Source of the DNA: Pseudacidovorax intermedius
GTDB taxonomy: Bacteria > Pseudomonadota > Gammaproteobacteria > Burkholderiales > Burkholderiaceae_C
Assembly: GCF_001476815.1 (NCBI RefSeq)
Contig: NZ_LDSL01000043.1
Location: 1-53,793 of the forward strand
Length of the DNA stretch: 53,793 nucleotides
Reading direction: 5' to 3'
In this document: one piece after another, positions 1-7,821 of the stretch
How positions within the stretch are numbered: the first letter of the stretch is position 1
How the letters are laid out: each line of letters begins with the position of its first letter
The notes under the pieces: model-generated
Told to the model about the DNA's origin: nothing
Seen by the model: the letters and a program-made list of their open reading frames with translations, nothing else
Database searches by the model: none
Made by a program: the position numbers and the translations under genes

Positions 1-30
1 CGCGGAACCGGCTTTGCCGGGCCGCCGGAT

Positions 31-70
31 GTGCCCCCGCGAGGGGGTAGGCGGAGCGCGAAGCGCGCAG
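31..70. repeat. GC-rich double hairpin downstream of the family-3 SBP gene
   Basis: Two adjacent inverted repeats: CCCCC-gcga-GGGGG (34-47) and GCGCG-aag-CGCGC (56-60/64-68). They lie just beyond the stop of the minus-strand binding-protein gene that ends at 85, so they could help terminate or stabilise its mRNA, although no U-tract follows. The arrangement resembles dispersed GC-rich hairpins common in Comamonadaceae; that family assignment is from memory and cannot be tested within one window. Confidence 0.4.
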
Positions 71-84
71 CCTGGGGGCGGTCC

Positions 85-867
85 TCACTTCAACCACTTG
101 TCCGCAGCCTGCTTGAGGACGCCGCGCGTCTCCAGCTGGTCCCACACGAAGTTCATCACGCGCAGGTAGTCGGCATCGTCGGCCGGCAGCAGGAAGCCCA
201 GCTTGCTCGGCGGCGTGAGCGGCGCGTCGATGAAGGCGGCATGCAGGCGCGGGTCGGCCTTGGCATAGACCAGCGCCTCGTAGGTCTCGGTGATCATCAC
301 GTCGCCCTGGCCGGCAGCGATCAGCGCCGGGATCTCGGCGTTCTTCTCGTGCGTGCTCACCTGCGCGGCCTTGAGGTTCTCCAGCACGAAGGCCTCGTTG
401 GTGCCGCCCGGGTTCTTGATGACGCGCACGCCCGGCTGGTTGAGCGACTCCAGCGTGGTGAACTTCGCCTTGTCCGCTGCGCGCACCAGCGCCACCTTGC
501 CGAAAGGCGCATAGCCCGGGAGCATGGCCGCCACGCGGATGCGGGCGACGTTGCGCGTGATGCCGCCCACGGCCACGTCGTACTTGTCGGCCTGCAGGTC
601 CTTCATCAGGTTGGGCCAGGTGGTGGGCACCCATTCGATGCGCGCACCCAGTTCTTTGGCCAGGCGCTCGACCACGTCGATGTCGTGGCCCGCATAGCCG
701 GTGTCGGTCTTGATGGCGAAGGGCCGGTAGTCGCCGGGCGTGCCGACGCGCAGCACCTTGGTGTCCATCACGCGGTCCAGGCGCGGGCCGGCGTGGGCGG
801 CGGACAGGAAGGTCAGGCCGGCGACCAGGGCGGTGGCGGCCAGGGAGAACAGGCGGCGGGACAACAT
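85..867 (-). CDS. ABC transporter periplasmic substrate-binding protein, family 3
   Basis: A 260-residue extracytoplasmic solute-binding protein of family 3 (amino-acid / cyclohexadienyl-dehydratase-like clan). It opens with an Arg-containing Sec signal peptide (MLSRRLFS...) ending at an AHA site. The mature part shows typical SBP_bac_3 motifs: LRVGTPGDYRPFA, then GHDIDVVERLAKELG, then the DVAVGGITRN stretch. Such proteins capture amino acids or organic acids in the periplasm. I chose the ATG at 867; a longer ATG at 903 exists but has no Shine-Dalgarno and would put charged residues before the signal peptide. No permease or ATPase is adjacent, so it is an orphan SBP or a periplasmic dehydratase (PheC-like); the sequence does not decide. 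Confidence 0.85.
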   Translation of the reverse strand: MLSRRLFSLAATALVAGLTFLSAAHAGPRLDRVMDTKVLRVGTPGDYRPFAIKTDTGYAGHDIDVVERLAKELGARIEWVPTTWPNLMKDLQADKYDVAVGGITRNVARIRVAAMLPGYAPFGKVALVRAADKAKFTTLESLNQPGVRVIKNPGGTNEAFVLENLKAAQVSTHEKNAEIPALIAAGQGDVMITETYEALVYAKADPRLHAAFIDAPLTPPSKLGFLLPADDADYLRVMNFVWDQLETRGVLKQAADKWLK

Positions 868-1040
868 GGGTGCGCGCTTTCGGGAAGTTGGAAGTGGGCG
901 CATTGTGATGCGGCCCCGCGCCGCGGGCGACGGCGGCGCGCCGGAAGGTTGCCGTGCGCTCGGCCGCGCGGGCAGGACGCTTCCTAGAATCCAGCATCGA
1001 CCTGCGCATCCGACGCAGGCATCCGATCGGAGACAACGCC

Positions 1041-1829
1041 ATGAGCGATTCCCTGTCCAGCCCCCTGCTGCGCGCCCAGGACGGCGCGGTGGCCGTCCTG
1101 AGTTTCAACCGGCCCCAGGCCCTGAACGCCATCGACGTGCCGATGGCCCAGGCCTTCCTGGCAGCGGTGAAGGACCTCGCCGAGGACCGCGGCGTGCGCG
1201 CCCTGCTGCTGCGCGGCGAGGGCCAGGGCTTCATGGCCGGTGGCGACCTCGGGGTGCTGTCGGCCGACCCGCAGGGTGGCGCGGCGGCGCTGATCGGCCC
1301 GCTGCACGAGGCCCTGCAGTTGCTTGCGTCGCTGGACCTGCCCGTCGTCGCCGAGGTGCACGGCGTGGCGGCCGGTGCGGGCCTGAGCCTGATGCTGCAG
1401 GCCGACTTCGTGCTCGCCGCGGCCGGCACCCGCTTCAACCTGGCCTACGTCAACATCGGCGCCAGCTGCGACGTCGGCGCCTCGTGGGCGCTGCCGCGCT
1501 GGGTGGGCTTGCGCCGCGCGCTGGAGATCGCCATGCTGGGCGACATGCTCGACGCCGATGCGGCCGAGCGCATGGGCCTGATCAACCGCGTGGTCGCAGC
1601 CGACGCCCTGCCGGACGAGGCCATGGCGCTGGCCCGGCGCCTGGCGGCCGGGCCCACGCGGGCGCTGGGCCAGTTGCGCCGTCTCCTGCGCGGCAGCGTG
1701 GAGCGCGAGCTTCCGGCACAGTTGGCGGCCGAGGAAGCCGCCTTCCATGCCTGCGCCGCCACGGCCGATTTCCGCGAGGGCGTCGATGCCTTCTTCGCGC
1801 GGCGCAAGCCCGCCTTCCAGGGCCGCTGA
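1041..1829 (+). CDS. enoyl-CoA hydratase/isomerase family protein
   Basis: A 262-residue crotonase-fold protein acting on acyl-CoA thioesters in the cytoplasm. The CoA/oxyanion-hole segments are visible: AVLSFNRPQALNAI, then GFMAGGDLGVL (first oxyanion-hole region), then GVAAGAGLSLMLQADFVLA (second). Both Glu positions of a classical hydratase are hard to place: the second region reads GASCDVGASW where hydratases often have G..PE.G, so it may be an isomerase or non-hydratase crotonase. The ATG at 1041 follows GGAGAC at 1029-1034; the upstream in-frame ATG at 954 has no ribosome site. It lies 37 bp before the thiolase gene and is probably co-transcribed with it as a beta-oxidation-like pair. 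Confidence 0.88.
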   Translation: MSDSLSSPLLRAQDGAVAVLSFNRPQALNAIDVPMAQAFLAAVKDLAEDRGVRALLLRGEGQGFMAGGDLGVLSADPQGGAAALIGPLHEALQLLASLDLPVVAEVHGVAAGAGLSLMLQADFVLAAAGTRFNLAYVNIGASCDVGASWALPRWVGLRRALEIAMLGDMLDADAAERMGLINRVVAADALPDEAMALARRLAAGPTRALGQLRRLLRGSVERELPAQLAAEEAAFHACAATADFREGVDAFFARRKPAFQGR

Positions 1830-1866
1830 ACGCGGCACCGCTTCCATTCACGACGAGGACTTCACC

Positions 1867-3054
1867 ATGACCCCACGCGACATCTACGTCGTCGGCACCG
1901 CCCGCACGGCCATCGGCACTTTCGGCGGCGCGCTCAAGGACGTGCCCAACACCCAGCTCGCCACCACGGCCGTCAAGGCCGCCCTGACGCGCAGCGGCGT
2001 GGCGCCCGACGCCATCGGCCACGTGGTGATGGGCAACGTGATTCCCACCGACACCAGGGACGCCTACCTCAGCCGCGTGGCCGCCATCGATGCCGGCTGC
2101 CCCATCGAGACGCCGGCCTTCAACGTCAACCGGCTGTGCGGCTCGGGCCTGCAGGCCATCGTGTCGGCGGCGCAGGCCATCGCCCTGGGCGACTGCGACA
2201 TCGCCATCGGCGCCGGTTCCGAGTCGATGAGCCGCGGCCCCTATTTCGACACCGCCGCCCGCTACGGCGCCCGCATGGGCGACGTGCAGCTGCTGGACTA
2301 CATGCTGGGCATCCTGCACGACCCCTGGCAGAAGATCCACATGGGCATCACGGCCGAGAACGTGGCCGAGCGCCACGGCATCACGCGCGCGCAGCAGGAC
2401 GCCCTGGCCGCCGAAAGCCACCGCCGCGCCGCCGCCGCCATCGCCGCCGGCCGCTTCACCGAGCAGATCGTTCCGGTCGAGATCAAAAGCCGCAAGGGCA
2501 TCGCCGTCTTCGACACCGACGAGCACGTCAAGCCCGCCACCACCGTCGAGGTGCTGGCCGGCATGAAGCCCGCCTTCAAGAAGGAGGGCGGCACGGTCAC
2601 CGCTGGCAACGCCTCGGGCATCAACGACGGCGCCGGCGCCGTGGTGCTGGCTGAGGGCGAGCGGGTGAAGGCCCTGGGCCTGAAGCCGCTCGCGCGCCTG
2701 GTCGGTTATGCCCATGCGGGCGTGGAGCCGGCCTACATGGGCATCGGCCCGGTGCCGGCCACGCGCAAGGTGCTGGCACGCACCGGCCTGAAGGTGAGCG
2801 ACCTGGACGTCATCGAGTCCAATGAGGCCTTCGCCGCCCAGGCCTGCGCCGTGATGAAGGAACTGGATTTCGATCCGGCCAAGGTCAATCCCAACGGCTC
2901 GGGCATCTCGCTGGGCCATCCGGTGGGCGCGACCGGCGCCATCATCACCGTCAAGGCGCTGGCCGAACTGCAGCGGGTGCAGGGCCGCTATGCGCTGGTG
3001 ACCATGTGCATCGGCGGCGGCCAGGGCATCGCCGCTATCTTCGAGCGGGTGTGA
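1867..3054 (+). CDS. acetyl-CoA C-acyltransferase (thiolase)
   Basis: A 395-residue classical thiolase that catalyses reversible CoA-dependent cleavage of 3-ketoacyl-CoA. All catalytic motifs are intact: nucleophilic Cys in NRLCGSG, the NEAFAAQ loop, the base His in GHPVGATGA, and the second Cys in CIGGGQG near the C-terminus. Length matches the family (about 390-400). The start at 1867 (MTPRDIYVVG) matches the usual thiolase N-terminus; an in-frame ATG at 1747 lies inside the upstream crotonase gene. Pairing with the crotonase suggests a fatty or aromatic acyl-CoA degradation role. It contrasts with the thiolase-like protein at 35416, which lacks these residues. Confidence 0.93.
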   Translation: MTPRDIYVVGTARTAIGTFGGALKDVPNTQLATTAVKAALTRSGVAPDAIGHVVMGNVIPTDTRDAYLSRVAAIDAGCPIETPAFNVNRLCGSGLQAIVSAAQAIALGDCDIAIGAGSESMSRGPYFDTAARYGARMGDVQLLDYMLGILHDPWQKIHMGITAENVAERHGITRAQQDALAAESHRRAAAAIAAGRFTEQIVPVEIKSRKGIAVFDTDEHVKPATTVEVLAGMKPAFKKEGGTVTAGNASGINDGAGAVVLAEGERVKALGLKPLARLVGYAHAGVEPAYMGIGPVPATRKVLARTGLKVSDLDVIESNEAFAAQACAVMKELDFDPAKVNPNGSGISLGHPVGATGAIITVKALAELQRVQGRYALVTMCIGGGQGIAAIFERV

Positions 3055-3077
3055 GCGGCATGCCGCACCGCACGGAA

Positions 3078-3095
3078 GGCCGGGCATGCCCGGCC
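3078..3095. promoter_or_regulatory. 18-bp perfect palindrome covering a start codon
   Basis: GGCCGGGCATGCCCGGCC is perfectly self-complementary and its centre is the ATG (3086-3088) of the DUF938 gene. The Shine-Dalgarno GGAAGG (3074-3079) overlaps its left edge. In RNA it could fold back on the start codon or act as a weak terminator for the thiolase gene; there is no U-tract. Confidence 0.45.
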
Positions 3096-3685
3096 TGATG
3101 ACCAGTCCGGCCGCCGAGCGCAACAAGGGGCCGATCCTGGCCGAGTTGCTGCGCCTGATGCCGACGCGCGGCCGGCTGCTCGAAGTGGCGGCCGGCACCG
3201 GCCAGCATGCCGCGCATTTCGCGGCGGCGCTGCCGGCGTGGACCTGGCAGCCGACCGAGCCCGACGCGGCCATGCTGCCTGCCATCGCGGCCCGCACCGG
3301 CGGGCTGCCCAACGTGCTGCCACCGCTGGCGCTGGACGTGCGCGCGCCCTGGCCGGTGGCACCCGCCAGCCTGGACGGCGTGTACTGCGCCAACATGCTG
3401 CACATCGCGCCGTGGGACTGCTGCGCCGGCCTGATGAACGGCGCCGGCACCGCGTTGCGGCCGGGCGGGCGGCTGGTCGTCTACGGCCCCTTCGTGGTGG
3501 ACGGCGAGCCGCTGGCCGCCAGCAATGTGGCATTCGACGAAGACCTGCGCCGCCGCGACCCCGCCTGGGGCCTGCGCGCGCTGGCGCAGGTGCAGGCGGT
3601 GGCTGAGGCGGCCGGGCTGGCACTGGTCGAGCGCACCGCCATGCCGGCCAACAACCTGCTGCTGGCCTTCGATTGCCGCGCTTAG
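3086..3685 (+). CDS. DUF938 family protein, SAM-methyltransferase fold
   Basis: A 199-residue protein of the DUF938 family. It begins with the family signature SPAAERNKGPIL (residues 6-17), followed by a Rossmann-like motif I LLEVAAGTGQHAAHFA, an acidic post-motif TEPD, and GVYCANMLHIAPWDCC. The fold is that of class I SAM-dependent methyltransferases; no substrate is established for the family. The ATG at 3086 has GGAAGG upstream at good spacing; an alternative ATG at 3098 has none. It follows the thiolase gene by 31 bp on the same strand. The start codon is inside a perfect palindrome, an unusual arrangement. Confidence 0.85.
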   Translation: MPGLMTSPAAERNKGPILAELLRLMPTRGRLLEVAAGTGQHAAHFAAALPAWTWQPTEPDAAMLPAIAARTGGLPNVLPPLALDVRAPWPVAPASLDGVYCANMLHIAPWDCCAGLMNGAGTALRPGGRLVVYGPFVVDGEPLAASNVAFDEDLRRRDPAWGLRALAQVQAVAEAAGLALVERTAMPANNLLLAFDCRA

Positions 3686-3771
3686 CCGCGGTCCTACGGC
3701 GCGCCACGCTGGCGTCTCTCCGATCCGGGCTGTCGCCGGCGGGATAGTTGCATCGCTTCAGAAAGAATCCG

Positions 3772-4122
3772 ATGCGCACCACCAACATGCTGGCCGGCGT
3801 GGCCGTCAAGAACCTCGATGCCTCCATTGGCTGGTATGCCTCGGTCATCGGCCGCGGGCCGGACCGCCGCTCGGCCCAGCTGGCGGAGTGGCGCTTCGAC
3901 GGCTGCAGCTGCCTGCGTCTGGCCCAGGCGCCGCGGGCAGGTACCGAATCGGTGACGCTGGTGGTGGACGACCTGGATCAACAACTGGAACAGATCGAGG
4001 CCGCCGGTCTGCGGCTGCGCAAGCGTCACGAGGCCGATGCGGTCCGGCTTGCCATCCTGGCGGATCCCGATGGCAACCAGCTGGTACTGGCGCAAGTGCT
4101 GAGCGCGGCGCTGGCCTGCTGA
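3772..4122 (+). CDS. VOC (glyoxalase/bleomycin-resistance) superfamily protein
   Basis: A 116-residue single-module vicinal-oxygen-chelate protein. It shows the paired beta-alpha-beta-beta-beta pattern: GVAVKNLDASIGWYASVIGRGPD at the N-terminus and LAILADPDGNQLVLAQ at the C-terminus, the latter holding the usual DPDGN turn. Such proteins isomerise, cleave or sequester small ligands at a metal; the function here is not predictable. The ATG at 3772 begins MRTTNMLAGV; an in-frame ATG eight codons upstream gives a less typical extension. It ends 117 bp before the convergent LysR gene. Confidence 0.8.
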   Translation: MRTTNMLAGVAVKNLDASIGWYASVIGRGPDRRSAQLAEWRFDGCSCLRLAQAPRAGTESVTLVVDDLDQQLEQIEAAGLRLRKRHEADAVRLAILADPDGNQLVLAQVLSAALAC

Positions 4123-4239
4123 CCCCACAAGGGCGCGTACCTCTACCTCTGCGTCGGCATGCCCGGTCCGCGCTTGTTAAAGCGTGCCGGAGAAGGCTGC
4201 GCGCGGCTGCCGGCCGCAGATGCGGTGATCGCCGCAGGT

Positions 4240-5142
4240 TCATGGGCCGAGTTGCCGGGCTTGTGCCTCGATCTCACGCACCAGCGGATGGTGCTGGCCA
4301 CGGCGAGAGCGGATCAGGTGGATCTCTTCCTTCAGGTCCTCGCTGCGCCCCAGCCGCCGCAGCCCGCGCATCAGGCCCAGGTCGCCTGCGCCCAGGCCGC
4401 TGACCGGAAACACGCCCAGGCCGCGCGCCGCGAACACGGCCAGCAGGGCCGAGTCCTCGAATTCGCCGGCCACCTTGGGCCGCAGACCATGCCGCTCGAA
4501 CCAGCGGTCCAACTGCGGCCGCAGGGCGGAATGGGCCGTGGGCAGCAACAGCGGCAAGTCGCCCAGGCAGTGCGGGAACTGCCGCACCGCTGCCGCCTTG
4601 ACCAGCGCCGCCGGTCCCCACCAGTCCACGGGCGCTTCGGCGATGCGCACGCTGGCCAGCCGAAGCGCCGGGCGCGAGGGTGCCGCCTGGCCGGCCAGCA
4701 CCAGGTCGAGGTGGTGCATGGCCAGCTCGGCCAGCAGTTGTTCCAGCTCGCCTTCGTGGCACACCAGGCGCAATGCGGGCGTGCGCAGTACAGGCTCGAC
4801 CACGGCATGCGCGGCGAGCTTGGAGAGGCCGTCCGACAGGCCCACGGCGAGCCGCACCGCCGGCTCGGTGGCCGCCTGGCGCACCAGCTCGGGCAACTCG
4901 TGGCCGAGCTGGAAGATTTCCTCCGCGCGTTGCAGCGCGACCGCGCCGGCCTCGGTCAGGGCCACGGTGCGGCCGTCGGGCTTGAGCAGCTGGTGGCCGA
5001 GCGAGCGCTCCAGTTCGCGCACCTGGGCGCTCACCGTCTGCACCGCCACCCCCAGGCGTGCGGCCGCCTTGGAGAAGCCGCCTTCGCGGGCCACCGTCCA
5101 GAAGTAGTGCAGGTGCCGGTAGTTGAGTTCGTTCTGGCTCAT
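4240..5142 (-). CDS. LysR-family regulator, NhaR-like
   Basis: A 300-residue LTTR. The N-terminal winged HTH begins LNYRHLHYFWTVAREGGFSKAAARLGVAVQTVSAQVRELE, the wording typical of the NhaR branch (activator of Na+/H+ antiporter genes in enterics), followed by a LysR substrate-binding domain. It is transcribed divergently from the TerC gene, with 114 bp between the two start codons. That gap contains a symmetrical T-N11-A box (TTCGG-n5-CCGAA), so it probably controls itself and terC. The inducer is unknown; ionic or pH stress is a reasonable guess from the NhaR and TerC/Alx families. Confidence 0.88.
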   Translation of the reverse strand: MSQNELNYRHLHYFWTVAREGGFSKAAARLGVAVQTVSAQVRELERSLGHQLLKPDGRTVALTEAGAVALQRAEEIFQLGHELPELVRQAATEPAVRLAVGLSDGLSKLAAHAVVEPVLRTPALRLVCHEGELEQLLAELAMHHLDLVLAGQAAPSRPALRLASVRIAEAPVDWWGPAALVKAAAVRQFPHCLGDLPLLLPTAHSALRPQLDRWFERHGLRPKVAGEFEDSALLAVFAARGLGVFPVSGLGAGDLGLMRGLRRLGRSEDLKEEIHLIRSRRGQHHPLVREIEAQARQLGP

Positions 5143-5152
5143 GGCCCCAAGT

Positions 5153-5167
5153 TTCGGAAAAACCGAA
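5153..5167. promoter_or_regulatory. candidate LysR (T-N11-A) box in the LysR/terC divergent region
   Basis: TTCGGAAAAACCGAA is a 15-bp perfect dyad with a 5-bp centre, containing the LTTR signature T-N11-A (T5154 to A5166). It lies 11 bp upstream of the LysR start codon on the other strand and about 90 bp upstream of the terC start. Confidence 0.55.
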
Positions 5168-5195
5168 GTCTTTTTCCAGTTTCAACTGGTTTTTT
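5156..5195 (+). promoter_or_regulatory. overlapping hairpins with T-tracts in the terC leader
   Basis: Within the 114-bp leader, three mutually exclusive stems can form: TTCGG/CCGAA (5153-5167), GGAAAAA/TTTTTCC (5156-5162 with 5171-5177), and CCAGT-ttca-ACTGG (5176-5189) followed directly by TTTTTT (5190-5195). The last has the form of an intrinsic terminator ahead of terC. terC/alx genes are known in other bacteria to be preceded by Mn2+- or pH-responsive leaders (yybP-ykoY class); the conserved sequence of that class was not recognised here, so this is a structural suggestion only. Confidence 0.4.
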
Positions 5196-5256
5196 GGTGC
5201 GCGACCCGCGGGCATGATCGGCCCCCACATCGCCACTCCAACCCATCCCCGCCATC

Positions 5257-6279
5257 ATGGAAACACTGCTCTCCTTCTTCGCGGCCGACTTTCTCGGCCG
5301 GCCAGCCGGCCTGTGGCTGGCCTTCATGGCCATCGTGGTCACCCTGCTGGCGCTCGACCTGGGTGTGCTGCACAAGGGCGACCGCGAGATCGGCGTGCGT
5401 GAAAGCCTGCTGCTCTCGGGTGGCTACATCAGCGTGGCGCTGCTCTTCGGCGGCTGGGTGTGGTGGAGCCTGGGCGCGCAAAGCGGCATGGAGTACCTCA
5501 CCGGCTTCATGATCGAGAAGTCGCTGTCGATGGACAACGTGTTCGTCATCGCGCTGATCTTCAGCTTCTTCGCCATTCCGCGGCAGTACCAGCATCGGGT
5601 GCTGTTCTGGGGCATCCTGGGCGTGATCGTGCTGCGGGCGCTGCTGATCGGCGCGGGCGCGGCGCTGGTCACCAACTTCAGCTGGGTGCTGTACTTCTTC
5701 GGCGCCTTCCTGGTGTTCACCGGCGTCAAGATGTGGCGCATGGCCGATGCCGAGCCGGACATCGCCAACAACCCGGTGCTGAAGTTCCTGCGCGGCCGCA
5801 TGCGGGTGACCGACGGTCTGCGCGGCAATGCCTTCACGGTGAAGGAGGTCGACCCCAAGACCGGCCGCGTCGCCCGCTTCGCCACGCCGCTGCTGCTGGC
5901 CCTGGTGCTGATCGAGATCGTGGACCTGGTGTTCGCCGTGGACTCGGTACCGGCCATCTTCGCCATCACCACCGACCCGTTCATCGTCTACACCAGCAAC
6001 ATCTTCGCCATCCTGGGCCTGCGTGCGCTGTACTTCGCGCTGGCTGCGATGATCCACCGCTTCCATTACCTCAAGTACGCGCTGGCCCTGGTGCTGGTGT
6101 TCATCGGCACCAAGATCTTCCTGGTCAACTTCATCGGCAAGTTCCCGCCGGCCATCTCGCTGGCCGTGACCTTCGGCCTGATCGCCGGCGGCGTGCTGTA
6201 CTCGCTCTACCGCACCCGGGGCGACAGCCCGGCCGGCGGCGAGTCCACCAAGCTGGAGGCGCAGACGTCGCCGCGTTGA
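5257..6279 (+). CDS. TerC/Alx family membrane protein
   Basis: A 340-residue polytopic inner-membrane protein of the TerC family (TerC, Alx, MeeF/MeeY relatives), now linked mainly to manganese efflux and loading of exported metalloproteins. Roughly nine hydrophobic segments are visible. The family motifs GFMIEKSLSMDNVFVIALIFSFF (residues about 87-109) and ALVLIEIVDLVFAVDSVPAIFA (about 213-234) carry the conserved acidic residues in the membrane. Length and termini are normal. No strong Shine-Dalgarno precedes the ATG. It is divergent from an NhaR-like LysR regulator and ends in a strong intrinsic terminator. Confidence 0.93.
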   Translation: METLLSFFAADFLGRPAGLWLAFMAIVVTLLALDLGVLHKGDREIGVRESLLLSGGYISVALLFGGWVWWSLGAQSGMEYLTGFMIEKSLSMDNVFVIALIFSFFAIPRQYQHRVLFWGILGVIVLRALLIGAGAALVTNFSWVLYFFGAFLVFTGVKMWRMADAEPDIANNPVLKFLRGRMRVTDGLRGNAFTVKEVDPKTGRVARFATPLLLALVLIEIVDLVFAVDSVPAIFAITTDPFIVYTSNIFAILGLRALYFALAAMIHRFHYLKYALALVLVFIGTKIFLVNFIGKFPPAISLAVTFGLIAGGVLYSLYRTRGDSPAGGESTKLEAQTSPR

Positions 6280-6319
6280 TCGGCGAGGCCGATGCCGCAT
6301 GCTTGCGGCACCGGGCACA

Positions 6320-6344
6320 GGCCGGGCACATGCCCGGCCTTTTT
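6320..6344 (+). terminator. intrinsic terminator of the TerC gene
   Basis: GGCCGGGCA and TGCCCGGCC form a 9-bp GC-rich stem (6320-6328/6331-6339) followed by TTTTT (6340-6344), 41 bp after the terC stop. It separates terC from the convergent small gene. The stem closely resembles the palindrome at 3078-3095. Confidence 0.85.
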
Positions 6345-6360
6345 CGTTGGCGGCCGAGCG

Positions 6361-6558
6361 TCAGTCGGTGTGCGGGCCCATCAGGGTGAGCGCCTGCTGG
6401 CCGGCATAGAGCGCGGACATCATGGTGGGATAGGTCAGCAGCGATTCACACACCGTCACGTCCTCCCCGCCCAGGCGCTCGACGACCAGCCATGCATAGC
6501 GCCGGTAGGGCGGTGGCGTCTGCATGGCGAGGATGGCGTACTGGTGGGCGGAGGGCAT
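6361..6558 (-). CDS. small hypothetical protein
   Basis: A 65-residue ORF with good protein character: an aromatic-rich core (PPPYRRYAWLVVERLGGEDVTVCESLLTY split over residues about 15-43) and a hydrophobic, helical C-terminus (MMSALYAGQQALTLMG). No known domain is recognised. It sits alone between the terC terminator and the GGDEF gene, on the minus strand. The low frequency of Arg/Pro runs compared with shadow frames in this GC-rich DNA argues that it is real. Confidence 0.55.
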   Translation of the reverse strand: MPSAHQYAILAMQTPPPYRRYAWLVVERLGGEDVTVCESLLTYPTMMSALYAGQQALTLMGPHTD

Positions 6559-6641
6559 GCCGCCGAGCTTGGCAGCGCTTCAAGTCGCCGCCGTGAATGC
6601 CAGCCGTCCCACGCCGGCGCGTGGCTTGGCACCAACGCCGT

Positions 6642-7622
6642 TCAGTGCGCCCGCACGTCCTCGCGGCCGCGCTGCCGCTTGTGCCGGTACATGGCGCGGT
6701 CGGCGTCGCGCAGCAGCGCATGCATGTCGCCGCCGTCCTGCGGCGACCAGCGGGCCCAGCCGGTGCTGTAGCGCAGCGCCACCGCGGGCGGTGTCTGTGC
6801 ATTGCCGCGGCGGATGGTTTCCTCCAGCCGCCCGAGGCCGGCTTTGACGGCACGATCGTCGGCATGGCTCATCAGCACCGCGAATTCGTCGCCGCCCAGC
6901 CGGGCACAGACATCGGCCGCGCGGAAGGTGCCCCGCAGTGCGTCGGCGAAGCGCACCAGGGCGGCGTCGCCCTCGGCATGGCCGAGCTGGTCGTTGATCT
7001 GCTTGAAGCCGTCGAGGTCCAGGTACAAGAGCCGCGCCGGCATGTTCAGCCGGCGGCAGACAGCCAGCACGTGTTCGCCCAGGGCTTCGAAGCCGCGCCG
7101 GTTGCTCAGCTGGGTGAGGTGGTCGGTGGTGGCGGCCTGGGTGGCCAAGAGCTCTTCGCGCACCATGTCGGCCAGGTCGCCGAGCAAGGCTCGGTCCTCG
7201 GTGGACAGACGGCGCGGCTGATGGTCGAGGATGCACAGCGTGCCCAGCCGGTGGCCCTGGGCGTCGGTGAGCGGTGCGCCGGCGTAGAAGCGCACGTGGG
7301 GCGCGCCTGCCACCAGGGGGTTGTCATGGAACCGCTGGTCGTCGGCCAGGTCGGGCACCTCCATCACCACGTCCTGCAGGATGGCGTGGCCGCAGAAGGA
7401 CACGTCGCGCGGCAGCTCCTGCGCGTCCACGCCCTGGCGGGACTTGAACCACTGGCGTTCCGCATCGACCAGCGACACCAGCGCGATGGGCACCTGGAAC
7501 ATGCGGCGGGCGAGGCGGGTGACGCGGTCGAAGCGTTCTTCCGGTGCCGTGTCGAGCACGCCCAGCGCATGGAGTGCGCGCACGCGACGGGCGTCGTCGG
7601 CAGGAACGGGAGCTGGAATCAT
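6642..7622 (-). CDS. diguanylate cyclase with N-terminal GAF domain
   Basis: A 326-residue soluble protein. Residues about 20-160 form a GAF sensor with the common pattern QWFKSRQG...RDVSFCGHAI. Residues about 165-320 form a GGDEF domain (DHLTQLSNRRGF, then LDLDGFKQINDQLGHAEGD, then GGDEF at 243-247), predicted to make c-di-GMP from two GTP. An inhibitory I-site RxxD (RAAD, 234-237) is present, so product inhibition is likely. The ATG at 7622 begins MIPAPVPADDARR and fits relatives; an in-frame start at 7778 would add a low-complexity tail. It is the first of three GGDEF genes in the window. Confidence 0.9.
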   Translation of the reverse strand: MIPAPVPADDARRVRALHALGVLDTAPEERFDRVTRLARRMFQVPIALVSLVDAERQWFKSRQGVDAQELPRDVSFCGHAILQDVVMEVPDLADDQRFHDNPLVAGAPHVRFYAGAPLTDAQGHRLGTLCILDHQPRRLSTEDRALLGDLADMVREELLATQAATTDHLTQLSNRRGFEALGEHVLAVCRRLNMPARLLYLDLDGFKQINDQLGHAEGDAALVRFADALRGTFRAADVCARLGGDEFAVLMSHADDRAVKAGLGRLEETIRRGNAQTPPAVALRYSTGWARWSPQDGGDMHALLRDADRAMYRHKRQRGREDVRAH

Positions 7623-7821
7623 GTTGTTGCTGTGTCGTGCGCTCCTGCCGCCGTGCCGCCGACCTTGGCCGCCATGCCGCGCCGTCGGCGCGGGCCGGCC
7701 TGCCGGTGCACCGCGACCTGTCCGGCCGGTGCCGGGCAGGAGTCCGGCTTCATTGTCTGGACCGGCCATCGCGCCCACAAGCAGGCTAAACGCTTACTTT
7801 TGGTGCGTCGGATCTGCGGCC

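Noticed and set aside
1582-3450. 622-codon minus-strand ORF opposite the thiolase gene
   Set aside because: It is antisense to a thiolase with all catalytic motifs; its own translation is rich in Arg, His, Gly and Ala without domain features, as expected from opposite-strand frames in 70 percent GC DNA.
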